64,000 bases of DNA. Source: Rathayibacter agropyri (GTDB lineage: Bacteria; Actinomycetota; Actinomycetes; Actinomycetales; Microbacteriaceae). This document shows positions 8,188 to 17,066 of this stretch, in pieces. The DNA is taken from assembly GCF_013249015.1 (NCBI RefSeq), contig NZ_JABRPL010000003.1, positions 306,467 to 370,466 on the forward strand, written 5' to 3'. A program made the position numbers and the translations under genes. A model generated the notes under the pieces. The model did not search any database. It was given only the letters and a program-made list of their open reading frames with translations, and was not told the DNA's origin. Position 1 is the first letter of the stretch. Each line of letters starts with the position of its first letter.

Positions 8188-9474
8188 ATGAAGTTCAGGA
8201 AAATAGCGGTGGCCACAGCAGCCCTGCTCGGCGCGGCGGCGGCCCTCAGTGGCTGCTCGGCACAGAACTCGGGGTCGAGCGACGGCACCGTCGCCATGAC
8301 CCTCTGGCAGAACTCGACCACCGGTCCCGGTCAGAAGTTCTGGGACAAGACGATCAAGGACTTCGAGGCCGCGAATCCCGGAGTGACGATCGAGTCGCAG
8401 GCCATCCAGAACGAGGACCTCGACGGCAAGCTGCAGACGGCGCTCAACTCGGGCGACGCGCCTGACGTGTTTCTCCAGCGCGGCGGCGGCAAGCTCGCGG
8501 CGATGGTGGCGGGCGGTCAGCTCAAGGACATTACGGGCGGCATTTCGGATCAGGCGCGCAGCGAGATCCCCGAGGGCTCGTTCTCGGCGAACACGCTCGA
8601 TGACAAGGTGTGGGCGATGCCGGTTGCCGTCCTCCCGGGCGGCCTCTTCTACAGCCAAGACCTTTTCACCGCGGCCGGAATCACCGAGACGCCGAAGACG
8701 ATCGATGAACTCAACTCCGCGATCACGAAGCTCAAGGGCAGCGGCACCCAGGCGGTCGCGCTCGGCGGCAAGGACGCGTGGCCCGCCGCGCACTGGTACT
8801 ACTTCTTCGCCCTGCGCGAGTGCAGCGCCGACACGATGGCTGAGGCGGCCGACACCAAGGACTTCTCGGATGACTGCTGGGTCCGCGCGGGCAAGGACCT
8901 GAAGGACTTCGCCGCCACCGAGCCGTTCAACGAGGGCTTCCTCACCACCGCCGCCCAACAGGGGGCGGGCAGCTCGGCCGGCCTCCTCGCCAACCACCAG
9001 GCATCGATGGAACTCATGGGCGCGTGGGACCCGGGCGTGATCGCCTCCCTCACTCCCGACGAGAAGCCGCTGCCCGACCTGGGCTGGTTCCCGTTCCCCG
9101 AGATCGACGGCGGCGACGGCGAGGCCGGCGCGATCATGGGAGGTGTCGATGGCTACTCCTGCTCGGCCGGCGCGCCCGACGAGTGCGTCGACTTTCTCAA
9201 CTACCTGGCCACCGCTGACGTGCAGAAGGAGTATTACGCGGCCTTCAACGCTCCTCCGGTGAACACCGTGGCGCAGGAGGCGGTCACGGAGCCGTACCTC
9301 CAGCAGATTCTCGCGGCCTACAACTCGGCGCCCTCCGTTTCGCAGTGGCTCGACACCGTCTATGGCCTCAACGTCGGCAACGCGCTGAACGTCGGAGTCG
9401 TCGACCTGCTCGCCGGCAAGAGCGACCCGGAGAAGCTGGTCCAGGCCGTCAACGCCGCCGCGGCGAAGGCGTAA
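8188..9474 (+). CDS. ABC sugar importer, substrate-binding lipoprotein
   Basis: A 428-residue protein with a lipoprotein signal peptide: positively charged start, a hydrophobic stretch, then the lipobox LSGC with Cys23 as the lipidation site. The mature part begins with a serine/glycine linker and has the family-1 solute-binding pattern (VAMTLWQNSTTGPGQKFWDK, FEAANPGVTIE, GDAPDVFLQRGGGKLA). It captures an oligosaccharide or glycoside outside the membrane and delivers it to the two permeases encoded next. As in many actinobacterial sugar importers, no ATPase is encoded here; a shared MsiK-type ATPase elsewhere is likely. Confidence 0.92.
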   Translation: MKFRKIAVATAALLGAAAALSGCSAQNSGSSDGTVAMTLWQNSTTGPGQKFWDKTIKDFEAANPGVTIESQAIQNEDLDGKLQTALNSGDAPDVFLQRGGGKLAAMVAGGQLKDITGGISDQARSEIPEGSFSANTLDDKVWAMPVAVLPGGLFYSQDLFTAAGITETPKTIDELNSAITKLKGSGTQAVALGGKDAWPAAHWYYFFALRECSADTMAEAADTKDFSDDCWVRAGKDLKDFAATEPFNEGFLTTAAQQGAGSSAGLLANHQASMELMGAWDPGVIASLTPDEKPLPDLGWFPFPEIDGGDGEAGAIMGGVDGYSCSAGAPDECVDFLNYLATADVQKEYYAAFNAPPVNTVAQEAVTEPYLQQILAAYNSAPSVSQWLDTVYGLNVGNALNVGVVDLLAGKSDPEKLVQAVNAAAAKA

Positions 9475-9479
9475 CGACC

Positions 9480-10487
9480 GTGGCACTCCGCGAGAGCCCG
9501 CTCCTGCCCGTGGAGCCGACCCGCGGGACCGAGCGCACCGGAGGCGTCACCGCGACGCTTCCGGTGCGCCGGCGCCGCCGCAGTGTGGGCTGGTCGGGGC
9601 GGCTCGAGATCGCGCTCCTGGTCGGCCCCGCGCTGATCGTGTTCCTCGCCTTCGTGATCTTCCCGGTCGTGATGGCGGCGTATTACGGCTTCTTCAGTTG
9701 GCAGGGCTACGGCGCCCCGACCGACTTTGTCGGGCTCCGCAACTACCTCACGATCCTCCAGGACCCGACGTTCCACGACGCGCTTGCGCACAACGGGATC
9801 ATCGTGGTGCTCTCGCTGGTGCTCCAGGGGCCGGTCGCGATCCTTCTGGCGCTGCTGCTGAACCGCAAGCTGCGCGGGCAGTCGATCATCCGCGTGCTGA
9901 TCTTCGTGCCGTACGTGATCTCGGAGGTCGTCGTCGGCACCGGCTGGAGCCTGATGCTCCAGACGAGCGGAGCGGTGAACGGGCTACTCGAAAAGGTCGG
10001 CCTGGGTGCGCTGAAGCAGGACTGGCTCTCGGATCCGGCTATCGCGATCTGGACGCTGATGCTGATCATTACGTGGAAGTACGTCGGCTTCGCGGTCATC
10101 CTTTTCCTCGCCGGGCTCCAGGGCATCCCCGAGGAGCTTTCGGAGGCCGCGGCGATCGATGGCGCCTCTTACTGGCAGGTGCAGCGACGGATCACCCTGC
10201 CGCTGCTCGCGCCGACCCTCCGGATCTGGGCGTTCCTCTCGATCATCGGCGCGCTGCAACTGTTCGACCTCGTGTACATCATCTGGGGGCAGTACGTGTC
10301 CTCGACCGCGGGTACCTCGACGATGGCGATCTACCTCGTCACCAACGGGCGGAACGCGGGTAATTACGGGTACGGGAACGCCGTCGCGGTGGTCCTGTTC
10401 TTGATCTCGCTCGTGGTGGCGCTGCTTTATCAGCGCTTCGTGCTGCGGCGCGATACCGCGGGTGCACTGACGGGAGAGAAGCGATGA
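9480..10487 (+). CDS. ABC sugar importer, permease (MalF type)
   Basis: About 335 residues from GTG 9480, five bases after the stop of the binding protein; the upstream open frame overlaps that gene and is not coding. An arginine-rich N terminus precedes six membrane spans. The EAA loop, which docks the ATPase, is visible as EAAAIDGASYWQVQRRITLP. The pair with the next gene forms the heterodimeric channel of a carbohydrate importer of the CUT1 type. Its stop overlaps the next start as ATGA. Confidence 0.92.
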   Translation: MALRESPLLPVEPTRGTERTGGVTATLPVRRRRRSVGWSGRLEIALLVGPALIVFLAFVIFPVVMAAYYGFFSWQGYGAPTDFVGLRNYLTILQDPTFHDALAHNGIIVVLSLVLQGPVAILLALLLNRKLRGQSIIRVLIFVPYVISEVVVGTGWSLMLQTSGAVNGLLEKVGLGALKQDWLSDPAIAIWTLMLIITWKYVGFAVILFLAGLQGIPEELSEAAAIDGASYWQVQRRITLPLLAPTLRIWAFLSIIGALQLFDLVYIIWGQYVSSTAGTSTMAIYLVTNGRNAGNYGYGNAVAVVLFLISLVVALLYQRFVLRRDTAGALTGEKR

Positions 10488-11377
10488 GCACCCTGACCGC
10501 CGTGCCCCCGGGCACCGCCTCCCCTCTGGCGTCGATGCCGCCGAAGCCGCGGCGGAAGCCGCTCGGCCGCGGCACCACCATCGCCTATATCGTCGCGATC
10601 GTCGTGATTGCGCTGATGCTCGCTCCGGTGGGGTACATCATCCTTGGCGGGTTCCGTACTAACGCGCAGATTACGACCGATCCGGCCGGGCTCCCGTCGC
10701 CGTGGAATGTGCAGAACTACCTCGACGTGATCACCGGTGGCGTCTTTTGGCAGGAGGTGGGAAACTCCACGATCGCCGCGCTCGCCACGACGCTCGGCGT
10801 TGTCGTGCTGGGCCTGATGGCCAGCTACGTTCTCGCCCGCTACGACTTCACCGGCCGCGGCGTGTTCTACGCGCTCTTCGCCGCCGGCCTGATGTTCCCG
10901 ATGACCGTGGCGATCACTCCGCTCTACCTGGTGATCAAAAGCCTCGGCCTGATGAACTCGCTCGCCGGAGTCGTGCTGCCGCAGATCGCGTTCGGCCTGC
11001 CGACCACGATCATCATCCTGGTGCCATTCCTGCGGGCGATTCCGGACGAGATTCAAGAGGCGGCGTTTATTGATGGCTGTAGCCGAATCGGGTTCTTTTT
11101 CCGGATGGTCGTGCGCCTCGCACTGCCGGGCGTGATTACCACGGGGATTCTCGCGTTCATCGCGAGCTGGAACAGCTACCTGCTGCCCCTGTTCATCCTC
11201 AATAACGAGTCGACGTTCACGCTCCCACTCGGGGTGCAGGCGTTCTCGTCGCAGTACTCCGTCGACACGGCGAAGGTGCTCGCCTTCGTGTCGCTGTCGA
11301 TGATCCCGGCGCTGATCTTCTTCAGCGTCTTCGAGCGCCGCATCGTCGGTGGCCTGACCGGGGCGGTCAAGGGATGA
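10484..11377 (+). CDS. ABC sugar importer, permease (MalG type)
   Basis: A 297-residue protein with six spans and the MalG-type EAA loop EAAFIDGCSRIGFFFRMVVR. The proline-rich N-terminal tail (PPKPRRKPLGRG) is cytoplasmic. It partners the preceding permease. A four-base overlap couples the two genes, which form one operon with the binding protein and, 46 bases later, the glycosidase. Confidence 0.92.
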   Translation: MSTLTAVPPGTASPLASMPPKPRRKPLGRGTTIAYIVAIVVIALMLAPVGYIILGGFRTNAQITTDPAGLPSPWNVQNYLDVITGGVFWQEVGNSTIAALATTLGVVVLGLMASYVLARYDFTGRGVFYALFAAGLMFPMTVAITPLYLVIKSLGLMNSLAGVVLPQIAFGLPTTIIILVPFLRAIPDEIQEAAFIDGCSRIGFFFRMVVRLALPGVITTGILAFIASWNSYLLPLFILNNESTFTLPLGVQAFSSQYSVDTAKVLAFVSLSMIPALIFFSVFERRIVGGLTGAVKG

Positions 11378-11423
11378 GTTCCGCCGTGCCCGTCGTCCAC
11401 CCATCTACAGAGAGGGTCACACC

Positions 11424-13754
11424 GTGACCGCATCGCACGCACCCCGAGACCCGTCCCCGCAGGCTCCCTCCGCTCGTGTCGCCGAGCTGCTGGGCCGGAT
11501 GACGCTCGAGGACAAGCTCGCCCAGCTCGTCGGCTACTGGGTCGACCAGGGCGGAGAGGTCGTCGCTCCGCTCGCCGGCGAAATGGCTACGTCGACCGGA
11601 TACGCGGAGGCCACCCGAGACGGGATCGGCCAGCTGACCCGGGTCTACGGCACGCGCCCCGTCGATCCGCTCGAGCGTGCGCAGTGGCTCTGGGCCGAGC
11701 AGCGCAGACTCGTCGAGGAGACCCGGCTGGGCATTCCGGCGATCGTGCACGAGGAGTGTCTCACCGGGCTTGCGGCCTGGCGGGCCGCGACGTTCCCCAC
11801 TCCGCTGGCCTGGGGCGCCGCCTTCGACCCGGTGCTCGTGGAGGAGTTGGGGCGGGTAATCGGCGGCTCGATGCGCGAGCTGGGGATTCACCAGGGCCTC
11901 GCGCCTGTGCTCGACGTGATCCGCGACCCTCGCTGGGGCCGGGTGGACGAGTGCATCGCCGAGGACCCCTACGTTGTCGGCACCCTCGGCACCGCCTACG
12001 TGCAGGGGTTGCAGTCGGCCGGAGTCGACGCGACGCTGAAGCACTTCGTCGGCTACTCCGCCTCCCGCGGCGGGCGCAACCACGCGCCCGTCCACGCCGG
12101 GCCGCGCGAGATTGCGGATGTGCTGCTGCCCCCGTTCGAAATGGCGATCCGCGATGGCGGCGCCCGCTCGGTGATGAACTCGTACGCGGAGATCGACGGC
12201 GACCCCGTCGGCGCCACTCCCGCCTACCTGACAGGGGTGTTGCGCGAGCGCTGGGGCTTCGACGGAGTAGTGGTCGCCGACTACTTCTCGGTCGCGTTCC
12301 TGCACCTCATGCACGCGGTCGCCGCCGACCTCGGCGAGGCGGCAGAACTGGCGCTGTCCGCAGGGATCGACGTGGAGCTGCCCACGGGTGACGCGTTCCT
12401 CGCTCCGCTCGCCGCGCGCATCCGTTCAGGAGCGACCGACGAGACGCTGGTCGACCGGGCCGTGCTGCGCGTGCTCGCACAGAAGGAACGGCTCGGGCTG
12501 CTCGACGCGCGTTTCGACGACGTGCCGCACTCGATCGATCTCGATTCGCCGGCCCACCGCGATGTCGCCCGCCGCCTGGCCGAGGAGTCGGTGGTGCTGC
12601 TGTCGAACGACGGGACGCTGCCGCTCGCCGCTCCGCGCCGACTCGCGCTGATCGGGCCGAACGCCGACAGCGCACCCGCGCTGATGGGCTGCTACTCCTT
12701 CGCGAACCACGTGCTGGCGCACCATCCTGACGTGCCGCTCGGCTTCGAGATCCCGACGGTCGCCGACGCGCTCGCCGCGGAGTTCGCCGCGGCGGAGTTG
12801 CTTCTCGCCGAGGGCTGCTCGGTCGAGGGCGACGACGGCTCGGGGATTGCCGCGGCGGTCGATGCGGCTGCCGGCGCCGACGTGGCGGTCGTGGTCGTCG
12901 GCGACCGCGCGGGCCTCTTCGGCCGCGGCACGGTCGGTGAGGGCAACGACGTCGAGAGCCTTGAGCTTCCGGGCCGTCAGCGCGAGCTAGTGGAAGCGGT
13001 AGTCGCCACGGGTACGCCGGTCGCGCTCGTCCTGCTCACTGGCCGCCCGTACGCGGTGGGCTGGGCGTTCGAGGGTCCGTCGGCTCCGGCTGCGGTCCTC
13101 CAGGCGTTCTTCCCGGGGGAGGAGGGCGCAGGCGCGATCGCGGGCGTCCTCTCCGGCCGCGTCGCGCCCTCGGGGCACCTGCCGGTGTCGCTCCCGCGCT
13201 CGGCGGGGGCGCAGCCGTTCTCGTACCTGCACCCGATCCTCGGCGGACCCTCCGACGTGACCAGCGCCGACAGCACTCCGGTGCTGCCGTTCGGGCACGG
13301 GCTCACTTACACGTCGTTCTCGCGCTCGGAGTTGGCGGTCACGGGATCCTCGGCGGCCACCTCCGGTTCGTTCACCGCGACCGTACGCGTGCGCAACACG
13401 GGCGAGCGCGCGGGCACCGACCTGGTGCAGCTGTACGCGCGTGACGTCGTCGCGAGCGTCACCCGGCCGGTGGCGCAGCTGCTCGGATATGCCCGCATTG
13501 GGCTCGAGGCCGGCGAGGAGGCGGAGATTCGCTTCGAGGTGCCGGCCGCGCGCCTGGCCTTGACCGGGCGCCACGGTGTGCGCATCGTCGAACCGGGACG
13601 GATCGAACTCTGGGTCGGACCGGACTGCGCGACCCGCGAGACGGAGGCCGCGGTCGAGCTGGTCGGCGACGCCGCGCCTGTCGACGGCTCCTCGCAGCGG
13701 TTCGTGCTGGTGGAGGTGCTGCGCGAGGAGGCACTGGTGGCGCTCGCCGACTGA
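11424..13754 (+). CDS. Glycoside hydrolase family 3 (beta-glucosidase/xylosidase type)
   Basis: A 776-residue cytoplasmic enzyme without a signal peptide, from GTG 11424 behind AGAGGG. The N-terminal TIM barrel carries the GH3 landmarks: RWGRVDECIAEDPYVVG, the KHF motif at residues 206-208, and the nucleophile Asp286 in GVVVADYFSV. The alpha/beta sandwich domain follows (residues about 370-590), then a fibronectin-III-like domain ending near residue 755. It should hydrolyse the glycoside imported by the upstream ABC system. The exact sugar (glucose, xylose or arabinose) cannot be told from sequence alone. Confidence 0.92.
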   Translation: MTASHAPRDPSPQAPSARVAELLGRMTLEDKLAQLVGYWVDQGGEVVAPLAGEMATSTGYAEATRDGIGQLTRVYGTRPVDPLERAQWLWAEQRRLVEETRLGIPAIVHEECLTGLAAWRAATFPTPLAWGAAFDPVLVEELGRVIGGSMRELGIHQGLAPVLDVIRDPRWGRVDECIAEDPYVVGTLGTAYVQGLQSAGVDATLKHFVGYSASRGGRNHAPVHAGPREIADVLLPPFEMAIRDGGARSVMNSYAEIDGDPVGATPAYLTGVLRERWGFDGVVVADYFSVAFLHLMHAVAADLGEAAELALSAGIDVELPTGDAFLAPLAARIRSGATDETLVDRAVLRVLAQKERLGLLDARFDDVPHSIDLDSPAHRDVARRLAEESVVLLSNDGTLPLAAPRRLALIGPNADSAPALMGCYSFANHVLAHHPDVPLGFEIPTVADALAAEFAAAELLLAEGCSVEGDDGSGIAAAVDAAAGADVAVVVVGDRAGLFGRGTVGEGNDVESLELPGRQRELVEAVVATGTPVALVLLTGRPYAVGWAFEGPSAPAAVLQAFFPGEEGAGAIAGVLSGRVAPSGHLPVSLPRSAGAQPFSYLHPILGGPSDVTSADSTPVLPFGHGLTYTSFSRSELAVTGSSAATSGSFTATVRVRNTGERAGTDLVQLYARDVVASVTRPVAQLLGYARIGLEAGEEAEIRFEVPAARLALTGRHGVRIVEPGRIELWVGPDCATRETEAAVELVGDAAPVDGSSQRFVLVEVLREEALVALAD

Positions 13755-13864
13755 CGGTCGCGTCGACAACGAAGGAGGGAATGCTTGGGCGAGCCGGACA
13801 TCAGCGGGCTCGCCGAGCAGATCCTTCCTTCGGCGTCTTTCACGGGCGCTCCTGAAAAGAGAAA

Positions 13865-13896
13865 ATCGGCCCGAGCCAGGAGGCGAGCGGGCCGAT
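13865..13896. terminator. Hairpin after the glycosidase operon
   Basis: Nine-bp perfect stem (13865-13873 with 13888-13896) flanked on the left by an A-rich run, so it could stop transcription in either direction. Confidence 0.55.
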
Positions 13897-14014
13897 CGTG
13901 TTGAGTCGACCGTACTCCATAATCCCAGGCATGTCCTGTGGCAGGCGCGTCGCGCAGCTCCCGTCAGCTCCCGCGGTCCTGGCGGGTCTGCGGTCGGCGC
14001 GGCAGGCTGGGGGG

Positions 14015-14599
14015 ATGAGCGACGACGCGAAGCAGACCCTCCTCCGCTACCTGCAGGAGGGGCGCGACGCCCTGCTGCACAAGCTCGACGGACTCGGCGA
14101 GTACGACGTCCGGCGACCGCTGGTCGCGACCGGCACGAACCTGCTCGGGCTGGTGAAGCACGTGGCGGGCACGGAAGCGGGCTACCTCGGCGCCGTCTTT
14201 GGCCGCCCGTTTCCGGAGCAAATGCCCTGGATGGAGGCGGATTCCGCTCCGAACGCCGATATGTGGGCCACTGCCGAGGAGTCGCTCGAGGACGTGATCG
14301 CGCTGTACCGCCGCGTCTGGACGCACTCGGACGCGACCGTCGCCGCGCTCCCACTGGACGCGCCGGGGGTCGTGCCGTGGTGGACCACGCGCGACGTGAC
14401 GCTGCAGCGGATCCTCGTGCACCTCATCGCCGAGACGCACCGGCACGCGGGGCACGCCGATATCGTTCGCGAGCTGATCGACGGGCGGGTCGGGCTTCGG
14501 TCGACGGGAGACAACCTCCCGTCGGTGCCGAGCGAGTGGTGGCCGGACTACACGGCCGGCCTGGAGGCCGTGGCGCGCGACGTGCGCGACCGGGGCTGA
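14015..14599 (+). CDS. DinB/DUF664-like protein
   Basis: About 194 residues from ATG 14015, preceded by a G-rich ribosome site; the open frame upstream is non-coding in style. The pattern is the DinB-like four-helix bundle: LLRYLQEGRDALLHKLDGL at the start, LLGLVKHVAGTEAGYLGAVF with the first metal-ligand histidine, and LQRILVHLIAETHRHAGHAD carrying the H-x3-H-x3-H-like cluster. This fold holds thiol-dependent transferases such as mycothiol S-transferases, but substrate and thiol are not indicated. It is a single gene. Confidence 0.85.
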   Translation: MSDDAKQTLLRYLQEGRDALLHKLDGLGEYDVRRPLVATGTNLLGLVKHVAGTEAGYLGAVFGRPFPEQMPWMEADSAPNADMWATAEESLEDVIALYRRVWTHSDATVAALPLDAPGVVPWWTTRDVTLQRILVHLIAETHRHAGHADIVRELIDGRVGLRSTGDNLPSVPSEWWPDYTAGLEAVARDVRDRG

Positions 14600-14750
14600 A
14601 GCGGGGGCAAACGGGTCCGGTGCCGAGATGCCGAATTCCGATGCCGGGTCTCATGCACCCCGTCAAGGGGGTAGGGACGCCCGCGGCCCGGCCATAGCGT
14701 CAGAGCCTGAGGCCCACCGGGAGGTTGCGGTCGAGACGGAGGAGGATGCC

Positions 14751-15083
14751 ATGCAAAAGCTGTACTACGCGAGCGGCTACGTGCTACTGGGGAACGAGGT
14801 GTGCACGGCGGTCGTCGAGTACGCGCAGGCGTTGGCGAACGTAGGTAAATCGGACCTGGTGGTGGTCCCCTCTCTCTCGGACGAGGGGTTGCGTGGGGAG
14901 ACCCGACTCCTGCTCGGCCCAGCCAGCCAACTCTTCACCAGCCCGGCGCTCGACCGCGGCGTCGACCTTGACGACCCGACCGCCGTGGAGTCCATGCGCG
15001 AGAAGACGCGCCACCTCCAGCCCTCCCGGCCGACCGTCCAGCCCCGAGGCGAGGTCGAACTGGATGAGACCGACTACCTCTGA
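14751..15083 (+). CDS. Conserved-looking hypothetical protein (110 aa)
   Basis: 110 residues from ATG 14751 behind a strong GGAGGAGG site. The sequence MQKLYYASGYVLLGNEVCTA continues with an alternating strand/helix pattern and a charged tail (GEVELDETDYL). I do not recognise a family. The excellent ribosome site and coding-like composition support it as a real soluble protein. Confidence 0.65.
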   Translation: MQKLYYASGYVLLGNEVCTAVVEYAQALANVGKSDLVVVPSLSDEGLRGETRLLLGPASQLFTSPALDRGVDLDDPTAVESMREKTRHLQPSRPTVQPRGEVELDETDYL

Positions 15084-15227
15084 TGCGGCTCAGATTCAAG
15101 AGGCCCCTCATGTCAGGGTGATCTTTGCGCGCTTCATAGCGTGGAGTGTGAGTGATCAACGGGGCGGTTCTTGCGCCACTCACACACCCTCCGTCGCTTC
15201 CCAGCGAAAACTGTTACTGTGCGCTGC

Positions 15228-16022
15228 ATGACCTCGACCACGGTGACTCCGCGCCTGCGACTTGCAAGGCCGCCAGTCATTCGCGTGCGGACGACAATTC
15301 ATTTTGCCGAGATTGAGGACCTTACTCTTAGTGAGTTGGCACCATTTGTCGTCGAAATGAGTCAAAATTACCCGAGCATCTCGGAACACTTCCCCTTGCC
15401 TCCTATTGGGGATGATGGTAGTGCCGTTGAATTTGCAGGAAGAAGTTCGGGGCTGCCGATGCCGCTTGTCTCAATGGTCGCCGACTCGGGTAACGAGATA
15501 AGTTTTCAGGCGGACAGATTGAGCCTGTCGTGGAACTTCGACCGACTGAAGCCCGACAAAATCTACCCTGGCTTCGAGCTTCTCAGAGAAGAGCTTTTGC
15601 AAGCGTTTTCGACCTTCGAAGAACAGTTGCAATCGCTTGGTCACCAAATTACTATTCAAGCGTCTCAGGTTCTCTACCGAAATTCGGTGAACGAGTTGCC
15701 GGGCGCCGGAGTGGCGCTCTACCTTTTGACCGGTCTTGAAAACATTACTGCCAGGCATATAACAGACGACCGAACGTATGCTGGCGCTCGTCTTCGCTTT
15801 CCAGCTAACGAAGGCGGCATTCGTCGATCGGTCGCAGCCGGAGTTGACAGTTCATCAGACGAAACGACTGTCCTCTGGATAAAAGTTCTCTCCCGGCCGG
15901 CTAGCAGCGAAAGCGCGTTTGTTTTGCTTGACGACGCGCACGACGAGTCAATCCGCCGGTTCATTCAATTCACGCCCGGATGGCTTCGGGAGACGTGGGG
16001 TGTCGTAGGAGGTTCCTCTTGA
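15228..16022 (+). CDS. TIGR04255-like protein, first gene of an AT-richer cassette
   Basis: 264 residues from ATG 15228. The layout resembles the sporadically distributed TIGR04255 family: an opening strand ending RVRTTIHFAEI, a helix with SQNYPSISEHFP, an all-beta middle (NEISFQADRLSLSWN), then a long helix (LLREELLQAFSTFEEQLQSL) and a second beta region (QASQVLYRNSVNELP). No catalytic motif is visible. Base composition drops sharply compared with the flanks and codon use includes many AT-ending codons, so transfer is likely. The last bases overlap the TTG start of the next gene, implying translational coupling. The family assignment is from memory of the pattern. Confidence 0.65.
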   Translation: MTSTTVTPRLRLARPPVIRVRTTIHFAEIEDLTLSELAPFVVEMSQNYPSISEHFPLPPIGDDGSAVEFAGRSSGLPMPLVSMVADSGNEISFQADRLSLSWNFDRLKPDKIYPGFELLREELLQAFSTFEEQLQSLGHQITIQASQVLYRNSVNELPGAGVALYLLTGLENITARHITDDRTYAGARLRFPANEGGIRRSVAAGVDSSSDETTVLWIKVLSRPASSESAFVLLDDAHDESIRRFIQFTPGWLRETWGVVGGSS

Positions 16023-16582
16023 CTCTGCTGCAAGACGAATTTTTGACTTCCCCGAGGCATGAGGTGAAAGAGCCTTATTTCCGGGCGCGGACGTGTGCAA
16101 CTGTAACTGCACGGGAATCAAGTCCTACAAGCGGCTCTGGCGGATTCGGAGAAATGGCGGATGACGCCATCGATCAAGTCGCTCCGACTCCTCGTCCTGA
16201 CTGTGACCACTACCTTCGCCACCTCCTGTTTTCAATGGCTGCTGACCCTCGTTCAGGTTTTACCTATAGAATAGTAAATTATTTGCTGATTCTCTTGCGA
16301 CGGGTAATGGACGAAAGTAGTGTTTATCCTGCTATTACTCCCGATGGTGAAGGTGGAGTTTCGTTTGAATGGTCTTCTCAGGACTGGCTGATCGAACTAG
16401 ACCTCATTGCTGATGGTTCGTATATTCTTGTGCGGCGGCGCGGGGATGGGGTTAATGGTCAAGCGACCGTCTCTCACGGCCGCATCAAGCAGATGCCGAT
16501 AGCGTACCTGCGCTCACTTATTGACGACTATTCGAGATTCGTAGAGCTACGAAACCCGAACTGGCGCCTTAACTTTAAATAA
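16019..16582 (+). CDS. Unrecognised cassette protein B
   Basis: 187 residues if started at TTG 16019, which overlaps the upstream stop and has AGGAGG ten bases before it; I prefer it to an ATG further up that lies inside the previous gene. The N-terminal 60 residues are low in structure. Residues about 65-180 look folded: a helix (HYLRHLLFSMAADP), a second helix (YRIVNYLLILLRRVMDE), then YPAITPDGEGGVSFEWSSQD and WLIELDLIADGSYILVRR, a beta-hairpin pattern. I know no function. AT-rich codon use matches its neighbours, not the chromosome. Confidence 0.6.
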   Translation: MTLLQDEFLTSPRHEVKEPYFRARTCATVTARESSPTSGSGGFGEMADDAIDQVAPTPRPDCDHYLRHLLFSMAADPRSGFTYRIVNYLLILLRRVMDESSVYPAITPDGEGGVSFEWSSQDWLIELDLIADGSYILVRRRGDGVNGQATVSHGRIKQMPIAYLRSLIDDYSRFVELRNPNWRLNFK

Positions 16583-16583
16583 C

Positions 16584-17036
16584 ATGAGCCAGTGGATCAA
16601 GGATCAGTCCGATATTGCGGATGACGGTTGGATTTACCGTCGAATACGTCTCATCCCCGAGCACTATGTACCCATTGATCCAATTTCGGGTTTGCCAAAG
16701 ATTACAAACGCCGCCTTGGCTTATCGAGATGATGGCATGTCTGTTGCAATTGGTGAGCTTATGCAGCATCAGCAGGTGGAGGTATCGGACTTAGCCGATT
16801 TTGCTCGTCACGCGGTTGCTCGTTGTGGAGTTATAGATATCCGTGCTGCGACTGCCGGCGTTATTGCCTCTGTAGACGAGCGTGATGAGAATGAAGGACG
16901 CGGCCGGGCTCACGGCTTGGTTCGAACTGATGCACCGCCGCCGGATCGCGAACGGTGGGCGCTTGTTCGTGACCAGATTAGGCGAAAGATGTCTCTCTGC
17001 GACTCGCCCGCTCTCGAGTGGGTTCACACTAGTTAG
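16584..17036 (+). CDS. Unrecognised cassette protein C
   Basis: 150 residues, starting one base after the stop of protein B, so the three genes form one operon. The sequence opens with MSQWIKDQSDIADDGWIYRR, continues with a GMSVAIGELM turn, and ends with GRAHGLVRTDAPPPDRERWA. No transmembrane segment, HTH or nuclease motif is seen. The pattern of a small protein always read with partners A and B suggests a complex or toxin-antitoxin-like arrangement, but that is inference only. Confidence 0.6.
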   Translation: MSQWIKDQSDIADDGWIYRRIRLIPEHYVPIDPISGLPKITNAALAYRDDGMSVAIGELMQHQQVEVSDLADFARHAVARCGVIDIRAATAGVIASVDERDENEGRGRAHGLVRTDAPPPDRERWALVRDQIRRKMSLCDSPALEWVHTS

Positions 17037-17037
17037 C

Positions 17038-17056
17038 GTGCCTCTTGTGGAGGCAC
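17038..17056. terminator. Hairpin closing the cassette
   Basis: GTGCCTC and GAGGCAC pair around a five-base loop directly after the cassette stop, with the AraC-family gene converging from the other side. Confidence 0.55.
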
Positions 17057-17066
17057 TGATGCACAG

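Noticed and set aside
8035-9486. Continuation of the LacI frame upstream through the binding-protein gene
   Set aside because: It is antisense to a clear lipoprotein gene and has shadow composition.
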